From Aeoliella sp052161615 (GTDB lineage: Bacteria; Planctomycetota; Planctomycetia; Pirellulales; Lacipirellulaceae): 64,000 nucleotides of DNA. Location of the stretch: contig NZ_CP197417.1 of NCBI RefSeq assembly GCF_052161615.1, positions 372,001-436,000 on the forward strand, written 5' to 3'. The notes below the pieces were generated by a model. The model was not told the origin of the DNA. It saw nothing but the letters and a program-made list of their open reading frames with translations, and did not search any database. Shown one piece after another: positions 60,835-64,000 of this stretch (positions are counted from its first letter, which is position 1; each line of letters starts with the position of its first letter). The position numbers were made by a program, and so were the translations under genes.

Positions 60835-61695
60835 ATGACTTCAGTTGCTCTCCCCACCATCGTCCGCACCGGCGAGGAGATTCGCAAACGGGTTCGCGAT
60901 GCGCAGCGTTCGGGCCAGCGCGTCGGCGTGATTCCAACGATGGGGGCGCTGCACCGCGGGCACCTGAGTCTGGTGGACGCCGCGCGCGAAGAGTGCGACT
61001 TGGTGATCGCCACGGTGTTCGTGAACCCCACGCAGTTCGCTCCGCACGAGGACTTCGATCGCTACCCACGCGACCTCGACCGCGATGCCGCGCTCCTGGG
61101 CGAGCGGCAATGCGACTTGGTGTTCGCGCCGTCCGTCGACGAGATGTACCCCAAGGGTTTCGAAACATCGGTGGACGTGGGGAGTGTCGCCGATCCGCTG
61201 GAGGGGGAGCGGCGACCAACTCATTTCGCGGGTGTGGCAACCGTCGTGCTCAAGCTATTGAACCTGGTGCCGGCCGACTTCGCCTACTTTGGTCGGAAGG
61301 ATTATCAGCAGACGCTCGTCGTCGGCCAGATGATTCGCGACCTGAATTTGCCAACGCAGCTTCGGGTGTGTGCAACGGTTCGCGAAGCGGATGGCCTGGC
61401 GATGAGTTCGCGCAACGCCTACCTCTCGCCCGACGATCGCCAGCGTGCGGTGGCGCTGTCGCAAAGCCTTGCGCTCGCAAGTCAGATGGTCGACATGGGC
61501 GAACGCGATGTCGTACGACTCCGCGCGGCAATGATGAATGTTCTAGACCAAGCTGGCGGTATCGATCTCGATTACATTTCGTTCGTTCGCTCGGGCACCA
61601 TGGATCCCGTCGACAGCATTGCTAGCACCACGGTTGTGTTAATTGCGGCGCGAGTTGGCAAAACGCGGTTGATCGACAACCGCGAAATCGGGTAA
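60835..61695 (+). CDS. panC: Pantothenate synthetase
   Basis: 286 residues, full length, joining pantoate and beta-alanine with ATP. Motifs: VGVIPTMGALHRGHLSLVDA (HIGH-like), TVFVNPTQFAPHEDFDRYPR, FAGVATVVLKLLNLVPADFA, FGRKDYQQTLVVGQMI and MSSRNAYLSPDDRQRA (KMSKS-like). 48 bases after folK on the same strand, so a vitamin/cofactor operon is likely. Confidence 0.97.
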   Translation: MTSVALPTIVRTGEEIRKRVRDAQRSGQRVGVIPTMGALHRGHLSLVDAAREECDLVIATVFVNPTQFAPHEDFDRYPRDLDRDAALLGERQCDLVFAPSVDEMYPKGFETSVDVGSVADPLEGERRPTHFAGVATVVLKLLNLVPADFAYFGRKDYQQTLVVGQMIRDLNLPTQLRVCATVREADGLAMSSRNAYLSPDDRQRAVALSQSLALASQMVDMGERDVVRLRAAMMNVLDQAGGIDLDYISFVRSGTMDPVDSIASTTVVLIAARVGKTRLIDNREIG

Positions 61696-61723
61696 TCGCG
61701 GCTAGCGCCGGCGTGACCAAGGG

Positions 61724-61788
61724 CAAATCACCAATCACCAAGGTGAGCCGACTTCATTGGTCATTGTTAATTCGTCATTGGTCATTCA
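61724..61788. repeat. Dispersed inverted repeat, family B copy 3
   Basis: AAATCACCAATCACCAAGG followed by CATTGGTCATTGTTAATTCG and TCATTGGTCATTC. The words are those of copies at 921-992 and 40561-40662. It separates panC from lgt. Confidence 0.75.
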
Positions 61789-61824
61789 GATCCCACTTCG
61801 CCCCAACTCCGATGCGTTCGCCTC

Positions 61825-63108
61825 ATGTGCAGTAACCTCTTCACCATTCCCAGCCAACTATTCGGCGTCCCCGTGTTTGGGTTCGGGCTGCTGCTGTTGG
61901 TGTGGGTAGTGACTGGAGTGATTTGGGCCGTGCGGATGTCGAAGCCGCCGGGCTCGAAGGACGAACTTCTCGCTGGCCTTCCTGTGTTTGCTTTGGTCGC
62001 CGGGGCAATTGTTTTCCTGCCTCGCGTATTTCCCGAAGGCTTTCCCGTTCGCGGGTACGGCGTGATGCTGGTGATCGCGGCGATTAGTGGCATGAGCTTG
62101 GCGTACGTCCGCTTTCGCCAGGCAGGGCTCAACCCCGAGCTATTGTTCTCGCTCGCATTCTGGATGTTCATTCTCGGCATCGTCGGTGGGCGTGTGTTCT
62201 ACGTTGTTGAGTACTGGGAAACCATCTACGCACCGCTGCCGCTCGGCACGGCGATCATCGAAGCCTTGAAGTACGCCAACGGTGGCCTCGTGGTTTATGG
62301 GGCATTGTTCGGAGCCGCGGCAGCCTTCGTCTGGTTCGCGCGGCGACATCGCCTGCCGATGCTGGCGCTCGCCGATATGATCGCCCCGAGTCTGGTTGTC
62401 GGTCTCGCGTTTGGTCGCATCGGTTGCTTGCTCAATGGCTGCTGCTTTGGTGGCGTGTCCGACGTGCCTTGGGCGGTGACGTTTCCGCAGCAGGACGCCG
62501 GTCGTTACAGCCCACCCTATGCCGCGCAGCTAGCATCGGGTGAGTTCTACGGAATGCATCTCGTCGAGCGCGATGGCAAGGTAGTGGTATTCCAAGTTCA
62601 GCCGAACAGCGCAGCCGCCAAGGCAGGTATAGCCGAGGGCGATGTCGTAACTCATCTGGCCGGTGTTCCGATGAAAGGTCTGGAAGACGCGGCCAGTGTG
62701 TTCAACAACACGCTCAACGAAGAACACACGCTTCCCATTCGGTTCGAAGGCAAATCCGAAGTGGTCCTGCCCGCAGCAAACCTCCCGCCACGCAGTTTGC
62801 CGGTGCACCCGACGCAGTGGTATGGTGCCGTGAACGCGGCTCTTTTGGGATGGCTCTTGTGGACCTACTATCCGTTCCGCCGGCGCGATGGCGAGGTGAT
62901 TGCCATGCTGCTCACGCTCTATCCGATCGCCCGTTTCCTGCTGGAGATGATCCGCGTGGACGAGGCGTCGTTCATGGGTACCGGACTGAGCATTTCGCAG
63001 AACGTTAGCATCGTGCTGTTTGTAACGGCGATGGCCCTGTGGGCCTATCTTTATCGGCAGCCGCAGGGTCGCGAGTTCGACCCCCCCGGCATGGCTGCCG
63101 CCGTCTAA
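61825..63108 (+). CDS. lgt: Prolipoprotein diacylglyceryl transferase with internal PDZ domain
   Basis: 427 residues with seven or more membrane helices. Lgt motifs: FPVRGYGVMLVIAAISGM, GGRVFYVVEYWE, NGGLVVYGALFGAAAAFVWF, FGRIGCLLNGCCFGG (signature) and, near the C-terminus, PVHPTQWYGAVNAALLGWLL (the HPSQLYE-like motif). Between PWAVTFPQQDAGRYSPPYAA and PVHPTQW about 90 residues form a PDZ-like domain (VFQVQPNSAAAKAGIAEGDV, VTHLAGVPMKGLEDAASVFN). Normal Lgt is ~280 residues with a small head there. The enzyme adds diacylglycerol to the lipobox Cys in the inner membrane; a PDZ in the periplasmic head may bind prolipoproteins. Confidence 0.93.
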   Translation: MCSNLFTIPSQLFGVPVFGFGLLLLVWVVTGVIWAVRMSKPPGSKDELLAGLPVFALVAGAIVFLPRVFPEGFPVRGYGVMLVIAAISGMSLAYVRFRQAGLNPELLFSLAFWMFILGIVGGRVFYVVEYWETIYAPLPLGTAIIEALKYANGGLVVYGALFGAAAAFVWFARRHRLPMLALADMIAPSLVVGLAFGRIGCLLNGCCFGGVSDVPWAVTFPQQDAGRYSPPYAAQLASGEFYGMHLVERDGKVVVFQVQPNSAAAKAGIAEGDVVTHLAGVPMKGLEDAASVFNNTLNEEHTLPIRFEGKSEVVLPAANLPPRSLPVHPTQWYGAVNAALLGWLLWTYYPFRRRDGEVIAMLLTLYPIARFLLEMIRVDEASFMGTGLSISQNVSIVLFVTAMALWAYLYRQPQGREFDPPGMAAAV

Positions 63109-63228
63109 TTGCGGCCTTACGAAGTCCCCCGCAAAGTTTTCCAGGCATTCCGAACCGGCCTTGGCGGGGGTGCGTAGAGATTTGCGGTGAGCTGATCAAC
63201 CAGCTGGATGGCACCCCCCTCGACCGAC

Positions 63229-63259
63229 CGCCGGCCCTTTTCCCCCTTGGGGGCCGGCG
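63229..63259 (+). terminator. Hairpin after lgt
   Basis: CGCCGGCCC and GGGCCGGCG form a perfect 9-bp stem with a C/T-rich loop. No T-run follows, so termination is only possible. It lies between lgt and the next gene. Confidence 0.5.
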
Positions 63260-63379
63260 ATGTCGGCGGGAGAAATCTACTTGGCCTGCGAGGTTGGCGA
63301 ATTCTCTTCGCCGCGCGATGGGCCCGTGCGTATTCATTCCCGATTCGTTTCGATTCATTGATCTTTTGGAGTACAGAAC

Positions 63380-64000
63380 ATGAGAAAACGCTGGCACAAA
63401 GTTGCCCTCTGTGCGGCTGGCGGATTCGTTGCCGCTGGCCTGACGTTGAACGCCTACGCCGTGGATGACGCCGCGAAGGCCGAGGACGAAGGTGTCGTGA
63501 TTCAAGTCGGCCCCGAAGGCGCCGGCGACGAGGTGATCCCCGCCGAACGGGGTGCCCCCCAAGGCCTGCCGGGACAATTCCATCCGTTCATGATGCCCGG
63601 TGGTCCGGGTGGCATGGCGATGCCGTCGCAGCCGGTGTCCCCCTACTACATTGGCATCGCAGCCATGCCGGTGGACGAAGCCCTTCGTTCGCACGTGAAT
63701 TTGGAAGACGGCGTTGGACTGTTGGTTCAAGGTGTGTTCGAGGGTAGCCCCGCGGACGAGAGCGGTTTCGAGCCGCACGACATCTTGGTGTCCGCCGACG
63801 GCAAAACGCTGCACGAGCTTGCCGACTTGGTAGCCGTGGTCGATTCGCACGCGGGCGACGAGATGAAGGCGTTCGACATCGAAATCATTCGTCACGGCCA
63901 GCCTCAAACCGTGTCCGTCACGCCCGCCGATCGTCCCGAGAGTGCTGTGGTCGAACCGCAACAAGGCTTCGGTGGTATCGACCCCCAAGTGCTCGATCGT
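63380..64000 (+). CDS. Secreted PDZ-domain protein, 3' end outside the window
   Basis: 207 codons are visible from ATG 63380 (GGAG upstream). A signal peptide (KVALCAAGGFVAAGLTLNAY) is followed by a Gly/Pro/Met-rich linker (PFMMPGGPGGMAMPSQP) and a PDZ domain (YYIGIAAMPVDEALRSHVNL, LLVQGVFEGSPADESGFEPH, DILVSADGKTLHELADLVAV). No protease catalytic part precedes the PDZ, unlike HtrA. It follows an lgt that itself has a PDZ insertion. Confidence 0.85.
   Translation, partial: MRKRWHKVALCAAGGFVAAGLTLNAYAVDDAAKAEDEGVVIQVGPEGAGDEVIPAERGAPQGLPGQFHPFMMPGGPGGMAMPSQPVSPYYIGIAAMPVDEALRSHVNLEDGVGLLVQGVFEGSPADESGFEPHDILVSADGKTLHELADLVAVVDSHAGDEMKAFDIEIIRHGQPQTVSVTPADRPESAVVEPQQGFGGIDPQVLDR

Overview
The window looks like a chromosomal segment of a planctomycete, most likely of the Pirellulales. 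The evidence is the gene content: a BBP7-type outer-membrane protein, PEP-CTERM secreted proteins, a DUF1080 sugar hydrolase, a Tat-exported Gfo/Idh/MocA protein, an ECF sigma factor with a pilin-like membrane partner, a sigma-like/Ser-Thr kinase fusion, a HemD-HemE fusion, and many small secreted or membrane proteins without clear homologues. The DNA is GC-rich, and many genes carry weak or no Shine-Dalgarno sequence. No rRNA, transposase, integrase, phage module or CRISPR array was found.

Layout. 1-2.5 kb: end of a cytochrome c oxidase operon (subunits I, III, IV). 2.4-7.6 kb: histone-deacetylase-like enzyme, tRNA-Leu(GAG), ferritin, 7Fe ferredoxin, sigma/kinase fusion, DUF4832 protein. 7.9-9.7 kb: a four-gene operon of two related coiled-coil membrane proteins and two related tiny membrane proteins. 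10-15 kb: FloA flotillin with a disordered partner, a CheY-like regulator with a CheX-histidine kinase, and a sulfurtransferase. 15-24 kb: PEP-CTERM protein, exported methyltransferase, DMT permease, Old Yellow Enzyme divergent from a LysR regulator, BBP7 protein, orphan ParA. 24-30.7 kb: ECF sigma with pilin-like anti-sigma candidate, a 1.4 kb hairpin-rich gap, small membrane proteins, DUF1080 protein. 31-41 kb: oxidoreductase, papain-like protease, methyltransferase, sorbosone-dehydrogenase-like lipoprotein, DprA with a probable frameshift, degenerate-receiver LuxR regulator, AroB, cyclophilin.

41-48.9 kb is accessory-like: a Cys/Tyr repeat protein, a signal-peptidase homologue that has lost both catalytic residues, and several orphan proteins, separated by dispersed repeats. 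49-53 kb holds Tex and two small proteins. 53.4-57.2 kb looks lower in GC (LRR protein, STN-domain protein, an orphan) and contains a 106-bp direct duplicate of the hemE 3' end, resembling the scar of an integrative element. 57-64 kb is biosynthetic: HemD-HemE, FolK, PanC, Lgt with an internal PDZ domain, and a PDZ protein cut by the window end.

The strongest observations are the inactive signal-peptidase homologue, the hemE 3'-end duplication, the Lgt-PDZ and sigma-kinase architectures, the twin-paralogue coiled-coil operon, the dprA frameshift, and several intergenic repeat families, two of which form one composite element.
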